Of a DNA stretch of 37,619 nucleotides, positions 24,351 to 32,969 are shown in pieces. Numbering within the stretch: position 1 is the first letter of the stretch; every line of letters starts with the position of its first letter. Made by a program: the position numbers and the translations under genes. The stretch comes from Mycolicibacter acidiphilus. GTDB taxonomy: Bacteria; Actinomycetota; Actinomycetes; Mycobacteriales; Mycobacteriaceae. The notes beneath the pieces were generated by a model. It did not search any database and was not told the origin of the DNA. It saw only the letters and a program-made list of their open reading frames with translations. The stretch spans positions 1 to 37,619 of the forward strand of contig NZ_JAHCLR010000051.1 of NCBI RefSeq assembly GCF_018455725.1. Reading direction: 5' to 3'.

Positions 24351-25174
24351 GTCTTGACATCGCTTACGACGGCACCGATTTCGCCGGCTGGGCGACCCAG
24401 GCAGGTCAGCGCACCGTCGCCGGTGTCCTCGAGGAGACACTGACGACGGGGTTTCGCGTTCCGCTACGGCTGTTCGCGGCGGGCCGCACCGACACCGGCG
24501 TGCACGCGACCGGCCAGGTGGCCCACGTCGACGTCCCGGCCGAGGCGCTGCCGAACGCCTACCCGCGCACCCGGCGGCCCGGTGACGAACCCGAATTCCT
24601 GCCGCTGACACGGCGATTGGCCCGGTTCCTGCCGCCCGACGTCCGGGTGTTGCGGATCGAACGGGCGCCGGCCGACTTCGACGCCCGGTTCTCGGCGCTG
24701 CGGAGGCACTACGCCTACCGGCTGTCGACCGCCCCCTACGGGGTGGTCCCGCAGCAGGCCCGCTACATCACCGCGTGGTCGCGCGACCTCGACGTCGACG
24801 CGATGACGGCGGCGTCACGGGAGTTGCTGGGGCTCAACGACTTCGCCGCGTTCTGCCGCCACCGCGACGGCGCCACCACCATCCGCGATCTGCAGCGGCT
24901 GGACTGGGAGCGCGACGGCGACCTGGTCACCGCGCACGTCACCGCGGACGCGTTCTGCTGGTCGATGGTGCGCTCGGTGGTGGGTGCGCTGCTGGCGGTC
25001 GGGGAGGGCCGGCGTGATGCGGCGTGGTGCCGCGAACTGCTGCTGGCCGAGCGGCGGTCCAGCGACTTCACCGCCGCCCCGGCCCGCGGACTGACCCTGG
25101 TCGCCGTCGACTACCCGCCGGATCATCAACTGGCGGCGCGTATCCGGGTCACCCGCGACCTGCGCCGGCGCTGA
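24338..25174 (+). CDS. truA: tRNA pseudouridine synthase A
   Basis: It converts uridines 38-40 of the tRNA anticodon stem to pseudouridine. The predicted 278 residues have [19 protein letters not shown] at the start, catalytic Asp52 in [31 protein letters not shown], and the C-terminal [22 protein letters not shown] take the GTG at 24338 as start; GTG 24329 is possible, and no start codon occurs between 24338 and the first conserved residues. Upstream in-frame sequence to 24233 lies within rplQ. The start lies in the hairpin, and no clear ribosome binding site is seen, so expression may depend on read-through from rplQ. Confidence 0.93.
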   Translation: MVRLRLDIAYDGTDFAGWATQAGQRTVAGVLEETLTTGFRVPLRLFAAGRTDTGVHATGQVAHVDVPAEALPNAYPRTRRPGDEPEFLPLTRRLARFLPPDVRVLRIERAPADFDARFSALRRHYAYRLSTAPYGVVPQQARYITAWSRDLDVDAMTAASRELLGLNDFAAFCRHRDGATTIRDLQRLDWERDGDLVTAHVTADAFCWSMVRSVVGALLAVGEGRRDAAWCRELLLAERRSSDFTAAPARGLTLVAVDYPPDHQLAARIRVTRDLRRR

Positions 25175-25218
25175 TGCTGGCAGGTCCCGTACAAAACGCT
25201 GAGAGAATCGTGTCTTCA

Positions 25219-25232
25219 CACCTGTATAGGTG
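25219..25232 (+). promoter_or_regulatory. Palindromic promoter-like site before the phosphoesterase
   Basis: CACCT-GTAT-AGGTG forms a 5-bp inverted repeat that includes TATAGG, a possible -10 box, 66 bp before the phosphoesterase start. A repressor-controlled promoter is plausible; evidence is position and symmetry only. Confidence 0.35.
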
Positions 25233-25297
25233 CTAGCCGACGAGTACCTTAACGGAACGTGAGATAGCGCTGCGGGGACTGGAGTGAGGGCGGAGCC

Positions 25298-27160
25298 ATG
25301 ATTGGTCGTCGGGGTGGACAGCGGAACCATCGGTCGCACACCGCGAAGGTCCGCCGTCGGATGATCGGCCTGGGCAGCGGCGTCGGCGCGTTTCTGGCGC
25401 TGGGTGCGACGCAGTTGACCGGTGCGCCGGTGGCCTCGGCCGATGAGTTCGACGCGATCATCGATTCCCTCGTCAGTTCCCTCACCGGTGCGGTGGATGG
25501 GGCCGGTTCGGCGGCGCCCGGTCCGCTCGATTCCTGGCTGCAGGGCCTGGAGCGGGACTGGCTCGGCAGCAGTTTCGGTCAGCAGGTCGACGCCATGTTC
25601 AACGGCTTGTTCAACCAGGGCGCCAGCGGCAGCGTCAGTGCTGGGCCGCCGATGAGCGGAAACCTGTTGGTGAATCCCGGCTTTGAGACGGCTGACCCAT
25701 CCGCCTCGGGCTACAGCGGGGTGACCATACCGGGCTGGACGGAGACCGGCACCCCGACCGTCATCCCGTACGGCGCCGGTGTCGGTTACCCGTCCCCGGT
25801 GTCGTTCCCGTTGCCGACGGCGTCCGGGATCTTCGGTTTCCCGCAGGCCATCCCGGGCGGCGGCGACAACTTCGCCGGCGGTGGGCCGGTCGGCACCTCC
25901 AGCATCAGTCAGACCGTCGACGTCGACGGAGCGGGCGGTACGGCCTACCACCTCAGCGCAGACCTCGGCGGCCAGACCTGGAACCCGTCGTACAGCACGG
26001 TGACGGTCACCTTCGACAACGCCAACGGGGATGTCGTGGGCACCGGCTCGCTCAATCCGGTGACGGTCTGGGATCGCCTGGGCTTCACCGGATTCCAGGA
26101 ACGCGATCTCACCGGGACGGTCCCCGACAGCGCCACCTCAGCGGTGGTGACCACCACCTTCACCGACAAGAACGACTGGCTCGGCAACTACAACGGCGCC
26201 TACGCCGACAACGAGTCGTTCACCGTCGGTGACCCGGGCCTGCACGCCGCGCCGCTCACCCCACCGACCTCCGACGTCGGCCACCTGGATCACGTGTTCC
26301 TGATCTACCTGGAGAACAAGGGCGCTCAGGACATCGTGGGCAGCCCCAATGCCCCGTTCCTCAACAGTCTGATCAAAGACAACGACTATGACAGCAACTA
26401 CTTCGCGCTGGGCCACCCCAGCAACCCCAACTACTTCCGGATCCTCGGCGGATCGGACTTCGGCATCGACTACAACTCCAACCCGGGCTCCATTCCGGCG
26501 GGCACACCCAACCTCATGCAGGAACTGGACCAGGCGGGCCTGGGGTGGGCCGGCTACCAGCAGGGCGGCGACGTCGACAGTCTGCCGTTCACGCAGTTCC
26601 AGTACGTCGACGGCAACACCCCCGCCTACCAGGCCGAGCACCTGCTGCCGCTGACGCAGTTGAGCACCGACCTGGCGCACCCGAGCACCTTCCCGGCGTT
26701 CAGTTGGATAGTCCCCGACGAGGCCCACAACGGCGAGGGACCCGTCGACACACTCGGCGGAGTTCTGAAATTCATCGAGACGCAGTTCACCAACCACCAG
26801 TACAACGTCCCGGCCGCCGACGCGTTCGCCCAGCAGGAGGTCTCCGCCATCGAGAACTCACCGACCTGGACCGACCCCAACGAGAAGGACGCGATCATCA
26901 TCACGTTCGACGAGGACAACAACAACCTGTCCCTGGGGCTGGGCAACCAGGGCAACAACGTTCCGATGATCGTCGTCCCGAATGCCGGTGCGATCGCGGA
27001 CGGGGACATGCAGCCCGGCCACTTCACGACCGACGACTACTACAACGAGTACAGCCTGATGGCCACCATCGAAGACGCCCTGCGGACCACGCCGGGAACC
27101 CTGGCCCCGCTCACCGCCAACGACACCTACGCGACCCCCATGAACGCGTTCTGGAAATAG
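25298..27160 (+). CDS. Secreted phosphoesterase of the alkaline phosphatase-like superfamily
   Basis: A 620-residue exported protein. Residues 1-48 are a long basic signal peptide (RRRMIGLGSGVGAFLALGAT, cut near ASADE). Residues 49-107 form a linker with FDAIIDSLVSSL and LDSWLQGLERDWLGSSFGQQ. Residues 120-310 form a jelly-roll-like carbohydrate-binding-type domain starting LLVNPGFE. Residues 325-620 form a phosphoesterase domain related to phospholipase C and acid phosphatases: DHVFLIYLENKG (Glu and Asn at the usual metal/nucleophile site), GHPSNPNYFRILGG, WIVPDEAHNG and ITFDEDNN, which carry likely metal ligands. GAGGG lies upstream of the ATG. The substrate is unknown; phospholipids or phosphate esters at the surface are inferred. 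Confidence 0.85.
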   Translation: MIGRRGGQRNHRSHTAKVRRRMIGLGSGVGAFLALGATQLTGAPVASADEFDAIIDSLVSSLTGAVDGAGSAAPGPLDSWLQGLERDWLGSSFGQQVDAMFNGLFNQGASGSVSAGPPMSGNLLVNPGFETADPSASGYSGVTIPGWTETGTPTVIPYGAGVGYPSPVSFPLPTASGIFGFPQAIPGGGDNFAGGGPVGTSSISQTVDVDGAGGTAYHLSADLGGQTWNPSYSTVTVTFDNANGDVVGTGSLNPVTVWDRLGFTGFQERDLTGTVPDSATSAVVTTTFTDKNDWLGNYNGAYADNESFTVGDPGLHAAPLTPPTSDVGHLDHVFLIYLENKGAQDIVGSPNAPFLNSLIKDNDYDSNYFALGHPSNPNYFRILGGSDFGIDYNSNPGSIPAGTPNLMQELDQAGLGWAGYQQGGDVDSLPFTQFQYVDGNTPAYQAEHLLPLTQLSTDLAHPSTFPAFSWIVPDEAHNGEGPVDTLGGVLKFIETQFTNHQYNVPAADAFAQQEVSAIENSPTWTDPNEKDAIIITFDEDNNNLSLGLGNQGNNVPMIVVPNAGAIADGDMQPGHFTTDDYYNEYSLMATIEDALRTTPGTLAPLTANDTYATPMNAFWK

Positions 27161-27169
27161 CGCAGGGCA

Positions 27170-27799
27170 TTAGAGCACGCCGGCGACGAACGCCGCGGCT
27201 TGGCGGGTCAGCCCCGGGCTGTACATGGAGTGCGCCGCACGGTCGATGCCGTCCGAGCAGATCGGGTCGCCGTCGGCGCACAGGTCGATGGTCTTGGCTC
27301 CGTACACCGGGCTCTCGGTGAGCGTGTGGCCGATCCGGTTGTACGGGTTGCCGAAGACGGCGACGGCCCCGATGTGCTCGGCGTCCTGCGGTGCCAGTGG
27401 AGCGGCGAGGCCGAAACCGGGGACCGGCGATCCGACGGCCATGTCGATGACCGCGGCGCCCTGCGAGTAGCCGCCGAGCACGATCCGGGTCGTCGGGCAG
27501 GCCGCGATCAACTGCTGCACATGGTCGACGGTGTCATTGGCGCCCTCGCCGGCACGCAGCAGGTTGTAGCTGGCCGGATAGTTCACCGCGTACGACGTGA
27601 CCGTCTTGTCCGCCAACTGCGACCGCAGAGCGGCGAAGAACGCACTGCCGACCACGCCCAGTCCCGGCGGCTGGTTGGTGCCGCGGGCAAAGACCAACTC
27701 GGCGTCGGGGCAGGGTTCGGCGGCGGTGGCGGTCACGGTCGACGTCGGCAGGAAGGCTGCCGGCACGACCGCGAGCGCGGCCAAGACCCGTCTGATCAC
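27170..27799 (-). CDS. Cutinase-like secreted serine esterase (Culp) 1
   Basis: A 209-residue exported alpha/beta hydrolase with a signal peptide (1-27, ending ATAAEPC). Cutinase motifs: FARGTNQPPGLGVVG, nucleophile Ser112 in GGYSQGAAV, Asp178 in LCADGDPIC and His190 in DRAAHSMY. Four cysteines pair as in the family. It starts at GTG 27799, two bases after the stop of the next cutinase gene, so the two are co-transcribed. It corresponds in position to the cut3/cut4 pair (Rv3451-Rv3452). Substrates are probably esters or lipids. Confidence 0.92.
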   Translation of the reverse strand: MIRRVLAALAVVPAAFLPTSTVTATAAEPCPDAELVFARGTNQPPGLGVVGSAFFAALRSQLADKTVTSYAVNYPASYNLLRAGEGANDTVDHVQQLIAACPTTRIVLGGYSQGAAVIDMAVGSPVPGFGLAAPLAPQDAEHIGAVAVFGNPYNRIGHTLTESPVYGAKTIDLCADGDPICSDGIDRAAHSMYSPGLTRQAAAFVAGVL

Positions 27800-27801
27800 C
27801 G

Positions 27802-28440
27802 CTACAGCAGGCCGGCGATGAACCCGGCGGCCTGGTTGGTCAGGCCGGGGACATAGGCGGAGTGCGCCGCCCGGTCGTTGCCGCCCGAGCAGATCGGGTC
27901 GCCCTCGGTGCACAGGTCGATCGTGCGGCTGCCGTAGGTCGGGCTGTTCGTCAGCGGCTGGCCGAACTTCGCCGACGGGTTGCCGAACACGGCGATGCCG
28001 GCGATGTGGTCGACGGCCTCCGGGGGCAGCGGTGAGGTGAACCCGAAACCGGGCACCGGGGCGGCCGCCACCACATCGATGACCGCAGCGCCCTGCGAAT
28101 AGCCGCCGAGCACCAGTCGGGTGCCGGGGCAGTTCTCCACCATCCACATGATGTGGCCGCTGGCGTCGTTGGCGCCTTCGGCGGCCCGGCCGAAGTTGTA
28201 ACTGGCCGGGTAGTTCACCGCGTAACTACCGACTGAACCGGCGACCCGGTTGTTCAACGAACTCACGAAAGCGTCGCCGACGCGGCCGAGACCCGGGGAG
28301 TCGTTGGTGCCGCGGGCGAACACCACCTCGGTGCCGGGGCAGCCGTCGGCCGCGGCCGACGGTGCGGTCAACCCGGACAGGACGGGTGCCACGATCGCGG
28401 AACTCAGGATGGTCGCCGCCAGGATGCCGGATGCCTTCAC
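27802..28440 (-). CDS. Cutinase-like secreted serine esterase (Culp) 2
   Basis: A 212-residue exported cutinase. Signal peptide 1-32 (ILAATILSSAIVAPVLSG, ending SAAADG). Family motifs are FARGTNDSPGLGRVG, Ser in GGYSQGAAVIDV, Asp in CTEGDPICSGG and His in DRAAHSAY. It is close to the adjacent cutinase (shared YAVNYPASYN and GGYSQGAAVID), indicating tandem duplication. The start is GTG 28440; no other suitable start is near. An AT-rich block upstream (28460-28485), unusual here, may hold its promoter. Confidence 0.92.
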   Translation of the reverse strand: MKASGILAATILSSAIVAPVLSGLTAPSAAADGCPGTEVVFARGTNDSPGLGRVGDAFVSSLNNRVAGSVGSYAVNYPASYNFGRAAEGANDASGHIMWMVENCPGTRLVLGGYSQGAAVIDVVAAAPVPGFGFTSPLPPEAVDHIAGIAVFGNPSAKFGQPLTNSPTYGSRTIDLCTEGDPICSGGNDRAAHSAYVPGLTNQAAGFIAGLL

Positions 28441-28496
28441 GACGACCGATGGTAGCGAAGAAAATAATTGATTTACTAACTAATCCTGTGTGACGG

Positions 28497-29210
28497 TCAG
28501 CGCACAGCCGGGCTCGGGCCGGGCAGCGGTCCCGGGGTCTGACGCAGCTTCCCGGCGACGAAGTTGGCGGCCTGACTGGTCAGCGCCGGAATGTAGCCGT
28601 CGGTGTGGTCGGACCACTCGTTGCCGGGGCCCTCATGGCAGATCGGGTCGCCGGGGTTGCACAGGTCGAGCGCCTTGGAACCGAACAGCGCACTCTGCTG
28701 GCTGATCGGGCCGCCGGTGCGGTCGGCGGGGTTGCCGAACGTCACCACCGCGACCACCTGATCGGCGTACTCGGCCGGCAGCGAGTTGCCCCAGTCGATA
28801 CCGGCCACCGGGGTGCCGGTGACGATGTCCATCACCGACGCGCCCTGCGAGTAGCCGCCGAGCACCAGTTGGGTGCTGGGGCACTGGTCGGCCGCGGCCT
28901 TGACGCGCCGGATCACGTCGTTGGCGCCGTCGCCACCGCCCAGCTGCAGCCGGCCGGCGGGGTAGTTCACCGCGTACTCGTCGACCTTCTTCGAGGTCTG
29001 CTGGCGCAGCGAGTCGATCAGCGCGCGACCGACCCGGCCGACGCCCGGCGGCTCACTGGTGCCGCGGGCGAAGATGACCTCCGCGTCGGGGCAGTCGTAG
29101 GCGGCCGCGGTCGGGGCCAGCGGGGTGGTGGCGACCAGGGTGGGACCCGCGGCCAGCAGCGCCAGCGCACCCAGGGCGGACAGCGGGGACTTCTTCAGCT
29201 CGATACGCAC
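28497..29210 (-). CDS. Cutinase-like secreted serine esterase (Culp) 3
   Basis: A 237-residue cutinase, more diverged than its two neighbours. Signal region [20 protein letters not shown] precedes [11 protein letters not shown]. Motifs are [15 protein letters not shown], Ser in [11 protein letters not shown] and Asp in [23 protein letters not shown], where His is followed by a longer loop than in the others. Starts at GTG 29210 (before RIELKKSP) or GTG 29234 are both possible, neither with a good ribosome binding site; the frame to 29342 is too long. It ends with a proline-rich tail. It lies divergent to eccB4. Confidence 0.87.
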   Translation of the reverse strand: MRIELKKSPLSALGALALLAAGPTLVATTPLAPTAAAYDCPDAEVIFARGTSEPPGVGRVGRALIDSLRQQTSKKVDEYAVNYPAGRLQLGGGDGANDVIRRVKAAADQCPSTQLVLGGYSQGASVMDIVTGTPVAGIDWGNSLPAEYADQVVAVVTFGNPADRTGGPISQQSALFGSKALDLCNPGDPICHEGPGNEWSDHTDGYIPALTSQAANFVAGKLRQTPGPLPGPSPAVR

Positions 29211-29355
29211 CCGATCGATGCTATCGGCTATCACGCACCCCCGGCCGCCGGGTGCAGTCGCACCTGGTGGCTGCCTGTGGAGTGGCGACGGCCTCAATCG
29301 GCGCCGCGTCCTACGGTGAGCGGACACCGTTCCGCCCGACACCGCGGAGGGCCCC

Positions 29356-30408
29356 GTGGACCGTCACCCGCCCGCGCTGCAGCACGACGCGCACCGCTAC
29401 CGGGTGCGCCGGCTCGAAGCGGCGCTGCTCGGCGTCGACCGCCGGGCGGTGCGCGGACCGTCAGCGGTTGCCGGGTGGCTGCTGGCGGCGGCACTGACGA
29501 CGGGCTGTGCGCTGCTGGCCTGGGTGCGGCCGGTCGCGGTAACCGATGCGCCGATCCTGCTGGACGCCGAATCCGGGACCCTGTACGTGCGGCTGGACGA
29601 GACACTGCACCCGGTGCTCAACCTGACCTCGGCACGGCTGATCGCCGGCGCTGACGCGGTGCCGCACCCGGTGCCCGCGGCGGTGATCGGCCGCAGTCGG
29701 CGCGGTCCGGCGCTGGGGATCCCCGGAGCGCCGCAGACGCTGGGCACCGCACTGACCGGGCCGTTCGGCTGGGCGATCTGTGACACCGGCGGCGGTGCGA
29801 CCGCGGTTCTGGCGGGGCTCGATCCACCGGCCCCGCTCGATCCGCAGCAGGCGGTGCCGGTCACCTCGACGGTCAGCGGGGCGACGTACCTGCTGTATCG
29901 AGGCCGGCGGATCGCGGTGGATCCCGGGGCGGTGCCGGCGGTGGCGAACCCGGTGCCGGCGCTGCTGCTGGGTGCGCTGCCGGAGGCGCCGCCGAACACG
30001 GAGATCCCGGATCGCCTGGCGGTGCTGCCGACCGGCACCACCCTCTGCGTGCACTGGCGGCCCGACGACCCAGCCGCTGAACTGTCGGCGGGGCTGCCGG
30101 CGCTGCCCACCGCGCCGGTGGGGCTGGCCCAGGCCGACGGGGCGGGACCGGCACTGGACGGGGTCTATCTGCCGCCCGGGCGCAGCGCCTACGTCCGGGC
30201 TGTCGGCGTCTCCGGCGCCGCGGGCACGGCCGGCGCCCGCTATCTGATCTGCGACACCGGGGTGCGCTACCCGATCGACGACGACGTCGTCGCGCGCAGC
30301 CTGGGCCTGCCCGGCGAACCCAGCCCGGTGCCGTGGCCGATGCTCACCGGCCTGCCGGTGGGTCCGCTGCTGAGCCGGGACGCCGCGCTGCGGCCGCCCG
30401 CCCGGTGA
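29356..30408 (+). CDS. eccB4: ESX-4 membrane component EccB4, short form
   Basis: EccB is a single-pass core subunit of the type VII secretion pore, with most of the protein in the periplasm. The 350 residues show the short cytoplasmic N terminus with [14 protein letters not shown] (the family has YRFxxRRMExAL), one membrane helix near 42-60 ([20 protein letters not shown]), and a periplasmic domain with [30 protein letters not shown] and AICDTGG. EccB proteins are usually around 470-500 residues, so about a quarter is missing. GTG 29356 follows GGAGG. Its 3' end overlaps the convergent mycP4 by 65 bp. Confidence 0.86.
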   Translation: MDRHPPALQHDAHRYRVRRLEAALLGVDRRAVRGPSAVAGWLLAAALTTGCALLAWVRPVAVTDAPILLDAESGTLYVRLDETLHPVLNLTSARLIAGADAVPHPVPAAVIGRSRRGPALGIPGAPQTLGTALTGPFGWAICDTGGGATAVLAGLDPPAPLDPQQAVPVTSTVSGATYLLYRGRRIAVDPGAVPAVANPVPALLLGALPEAPPNTEIPDRLAVLPTGTTLCVHWRPDDPAAELSAGLPALPTAPVGLAQADGAGPALDGVYLPPGRSAYVRAVGVSGAAGTAGARYLICDTGVRYPIDDDVVARSLGLPGEPSPVPWPMLTGLPVGPLLSRDAALRPPAR

Positions 30409-31672
30409 CGGCCGCGGCCAGGACGGCGAGCAGCGCGCCGGTGTAGGTGAGCGCGGTGCGCTGACCGCCCGGGCCGGGTGCGGCTGCGGGTGCCGCTTCG
30501 GCGGGCGGCGGTGTGGGTGCTGCGGTCGACGGTGGTGCGCTGGGCGCCTCGGGGCTGAGCGCGGCCAGCGGATCGATCTCCCCGGCGCCGACGGCGTCGT
30601 CCCGCCCGCCGGGCGGGTGGTGCGCGGTGGCCCGGATGCGGTCCATCACCTGCCGCGGCGTCCAGTCCGGGAACCGGGACCGCAGCAGCGCCGCCAGCCC
30701 GCTGACCACCGGGGCGGCGAAACTGGTGCCGTGAATGGCCTGCTCGGCGCCGGCACCGCCGGCCAGGCCGTCGCCGATCGGGCTGAGCGACCGCACCGCC
30801 TCACCTGGCGCGGCGACGTCCACCCACGGCCCGGGCCGGGTGAACGCCGAAGCGGCGCCGCGACCGTCGACCGAGCCGACCGTCAGCACGTAGTCGTCGT
30901 ACCAGGCCGGGCTGACGGCCACGCCCGCACCGGCGTCGCACGCCTCGCCGTCGCCGGTGTTGCCCGCTGCGGCGACCACCACGGCGTTGCGGGTCTCCAC
31001 CGCGTAGGCCAGAGCGGCGCCGAGAGCGCGATCGTCGAACCCGGAGCCGACGGCCCGGCAGGCCACCGTGGAGATGTTGATGACCGATGCGCCGAGATCG
31101 GCGGCGGTGCGCACCGCGGCGGCCAGGGTGCCGACATCTCCCACCCCGGCATGCTGCCCGGCATCGGCCGCGCCGAACTTGGCGCTGGACTGCCGGATGC
31201 CGATCACGGTGGCCAGCGGCGCCACACCGCTGAACCGGTCGGTTGTGGGATCCGGTGCGGCCGCGATGATTCCGGCCACCAGCGTGCCGTGCCCATCGCA
31301 GTCCTGGGTGCCGTCGCCGGTGAAGACGTAGTCACCGCCGCCGATCAGTCCCGGCAGCCGCCGGTGCGGGGCGACACCGGTGTCGATCACCGCGACGAGT
31401 TGACCGGCGCCGCGGGTCAGTGCCCAGGCCGCCGGCAGGTCCAGGCCGTCGAGTTGGCTCGGGCCCCCCGGCTGCGGATCCGGGGCCGGCACCGTGCAGA
31501 CCTCCCGCTGCACGGTGCGCTGCGGCGGTGCGGGCCGGGCCGCGGCGGGCAGCAGCGTGCGGTCGACCGGCGGCGGTGTCACCGCGGCGGCGATCGGGGT
31601 GCCGTGCGCGGCGGCGACCAGCCCGGCCGCACCCGCCAGCCGGGCCGCCCGCCGAAAGTCGCTGCGCCGCAT
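30344..31672 (-). CDS. mycP4: ESX-4 mycosin protease MycP4
   Basis: A 442-residue subtilisin-like protease anchored in the membrane. Signal peptide about 1-30; catalytic triad Asp97 (AVIDTGV), His128 (DCDGHGTLVAG) and Ser316 (HGTSFAAP), with oxyanion Asn in AAAGNTG; then a Pro/Ala linker (375-405) and a C-terminal membrane helix (409-427). Mycosins stabilise the ESX membrane complex and process some substrates. The frame runs upstream to 32518 inside eccD4; I start at ATG 31672, two bases after the eccD4 stop. The order eccD4-mycP4 matches Rv3448-Rv3449. Confidence 0.94.
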   Translation of the reverse strand: MRRSDFRRAARLAGAAGLVAAAHGTPIAAAVTPPPVDRTLLPAAARPAPPQRTVQREVCTVPAPDPQPGGPSQLDGLDLPAAWALTRGAGQLVAVIDTGVAPHRRLPGLIGGGDYVFTGDGTQDCDGHGTLVAGIIAAAPDPTTDRFSGVAPLATVIGIRQSSAKFGAADAGQHAGVGDVGTLAAAVRTAADLGASVINISTVACRAVGSGFDDRALGAALAYAVETRNAVVVAAAGNTGDGEACDAGAGVAVSPAWYDDYVLTVGSVDGRGAASAFTRPGPWVDVAAPGEAVRSLSPIGDGLAGGAGAEQAIHGTSFAAPVVSGLAALLRSRFPDWTPRQVMDRIRATAHHPPGGRDDAVGAGEIDPLAALSPEAPSAPPSTAAPTPPPAEAAPAAAPGPGGQRTALTYTGALLAVLAAAVTGRAAAARRPGSAADPPAGR

Positions 31673-31674
31673 GG

Positions 31675-32838
31675 TCAGCCCAGGGCCAGGTCGCGTACCG
31701 CGGCGTAGCCGCCGCAAACCCAGCAGGCCAGCGCCGGTAGCGCCGCCAGCGTCAGCCAGTGCAGCGGTTCGACCGCGCGCCGCAGCGTCGGCGACCGGCC
31801 GATCCCGGTGAACCCGAGCGCGATCGCCGCCGCGCCCAACCCGATCGTCGCTCCGCAGATCAGCGGCCGCCCGGCCGGGGCGATCCTGGTGGCGATCAGC
31901 ACCGCCGCTCCGACCGCGGTCACCCCGGCGGCCAGCAGCGCCGCGGCCTGCCGGCGGTCGCGGTGGCAGCGCACCTGCAGGAGCGTCGCCGCTCCCGCGC
32001 ACCCCGCGAACCCGGCTGCCGCCGCCCCGGGCACGCCGCTGACCTGCCGGCCCGCGGCGATCCCCAGCGCGCCCAGTGCGAATACCGCCGAACCGAACCC
32101 GACCAGCGCGGTGAGCACCCGGTGCGCGGACTGCGCCCGCACCGGCTGCCGGGCCAGGCCGGTCACCGCGACGACGATCCGGCCGCCCAACCGGATCACG
32201 GCCAGCGCGCCGGTGACCACTGCGGCGCCCACCGCCTGCAGCGAAACCCCGGCTGCGGCAGCGGCCGTCGCGGTGAACACCGCCAGCACGGCCAGGGCGA
32301 CCACCCCGCACACCGTCGCGCGCATCGGCGCGGCGCACCCGGTGGCGGGCACCGTCAGCAGCGTCACCGCCGCGGCGGCCGCGGTCGCCAGCAGGGCGTT
32401 GGGGGAGCCGGGGCCGCCGGGCGCCGCCACGAATCCGGCCAGTCCGGCCAGCGCGGCCGCCGCCGACGCCGCCCCGAATCGGCGGCCCGGCGCCGTCCAC
32501 GGCCGGGCCGTCTCGCACACCGCGACGGCCACCTGCTCGGCGGGGTCATCGAATCGCGGCACCGGGGTGGCGGCGACATCGCGGGTCAGCAACAGGGTTA
32601 CGCCGTCGTCGATCTGGTGCTGCGCCAGCGTTCTCGTCCCGTCCAGCGGGGGATGCCCGGGCCTGGCGAGCCGGTATGGGGCGACCAGGCCGGGCGGCCC
32701 GGCCCGGCCGGCGGTCGCGATCGCCACGACCGACGGGATCAGGGCGGCCACCGGCACCCCGGCCGGCAGTGCCAGATCGGTGCGCACCGAACCGGTCTGC
32801 ACGCAGACCCGGCGCAGCTCGGCAGTGCAATACGCCAT
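31675..32838 (-). CDS. eccD4: ESX-4 multispanning membrane component EccD4, short form
   Basis: EccD forms the ESX membrane pore lining. The 387-residue protein has an N-terminal ubiquitin-like domain (residues 8-90, RRVCVQTGSVRTDLALPAGVPVAALIPSVV and DGVTLLLT), then about ten hydrophobic segments from 118 to 380. EccD proteins generally have 11 helices and roughly 450-510 residues, so this one is short. AGGAGG lies about six bases before the ATG. It is co-transcribed with mycP4 (2-bp gap) and divergent from eccC4. Confidence 0.9.
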   Translation of the reverse strand: MAYCTAELRRVCVQTGSVRTDLALPAGVPVAALIPSVVAIATAGRAGPPGLVAPYRLARPGHPPLDGTRTLAQHQIDDGVTLLLTRDVAATPVPRFDDPAEQVAVAVCETARPWTAPGRRFGAASAAAALAGLAGFVAAPGGPGSPNALLATAAAAAVTLLTVPATGCAAPMRATVCGVVALAVLAVFTATAAAAAGVSLQAVGAAVVTGALAVIRLGGRIVVAVTGLARQPVRAQSAHRVLTALVGFGSAVFALGALGIAAGRQVSGVPGAAAAGFAGCAGAATLLQVRCHRDRRQAAALLAAGVTAVGAAVLIATRIAPAGRPLICGATIGLGAAAIALGFTGIGRSPTLRRAVEPLHWLTLAALPALACWVCGGYAAVRDLALG

Positions 32839-32969
32839 CGCTGACCTCCTCGCTCCGGCCGGACGCTACCGCCGCGGCGCCGACGGTGTGTTCGGCTGTC
32901 CACAGCTGACTTGCCGCCCGTCGGGCACCCGCCTACGGTGTGCCAAACCCGCGGGGTGAGGCAGGCGCG

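Noticed and set aside
31673-32518. 281-residue upstream extension of the mycP4 frame
   Set aside because: It lies inside eccD4 in another frame and has Arg/Gly-rich composition; the mycosin signal peptide starts at 31672.
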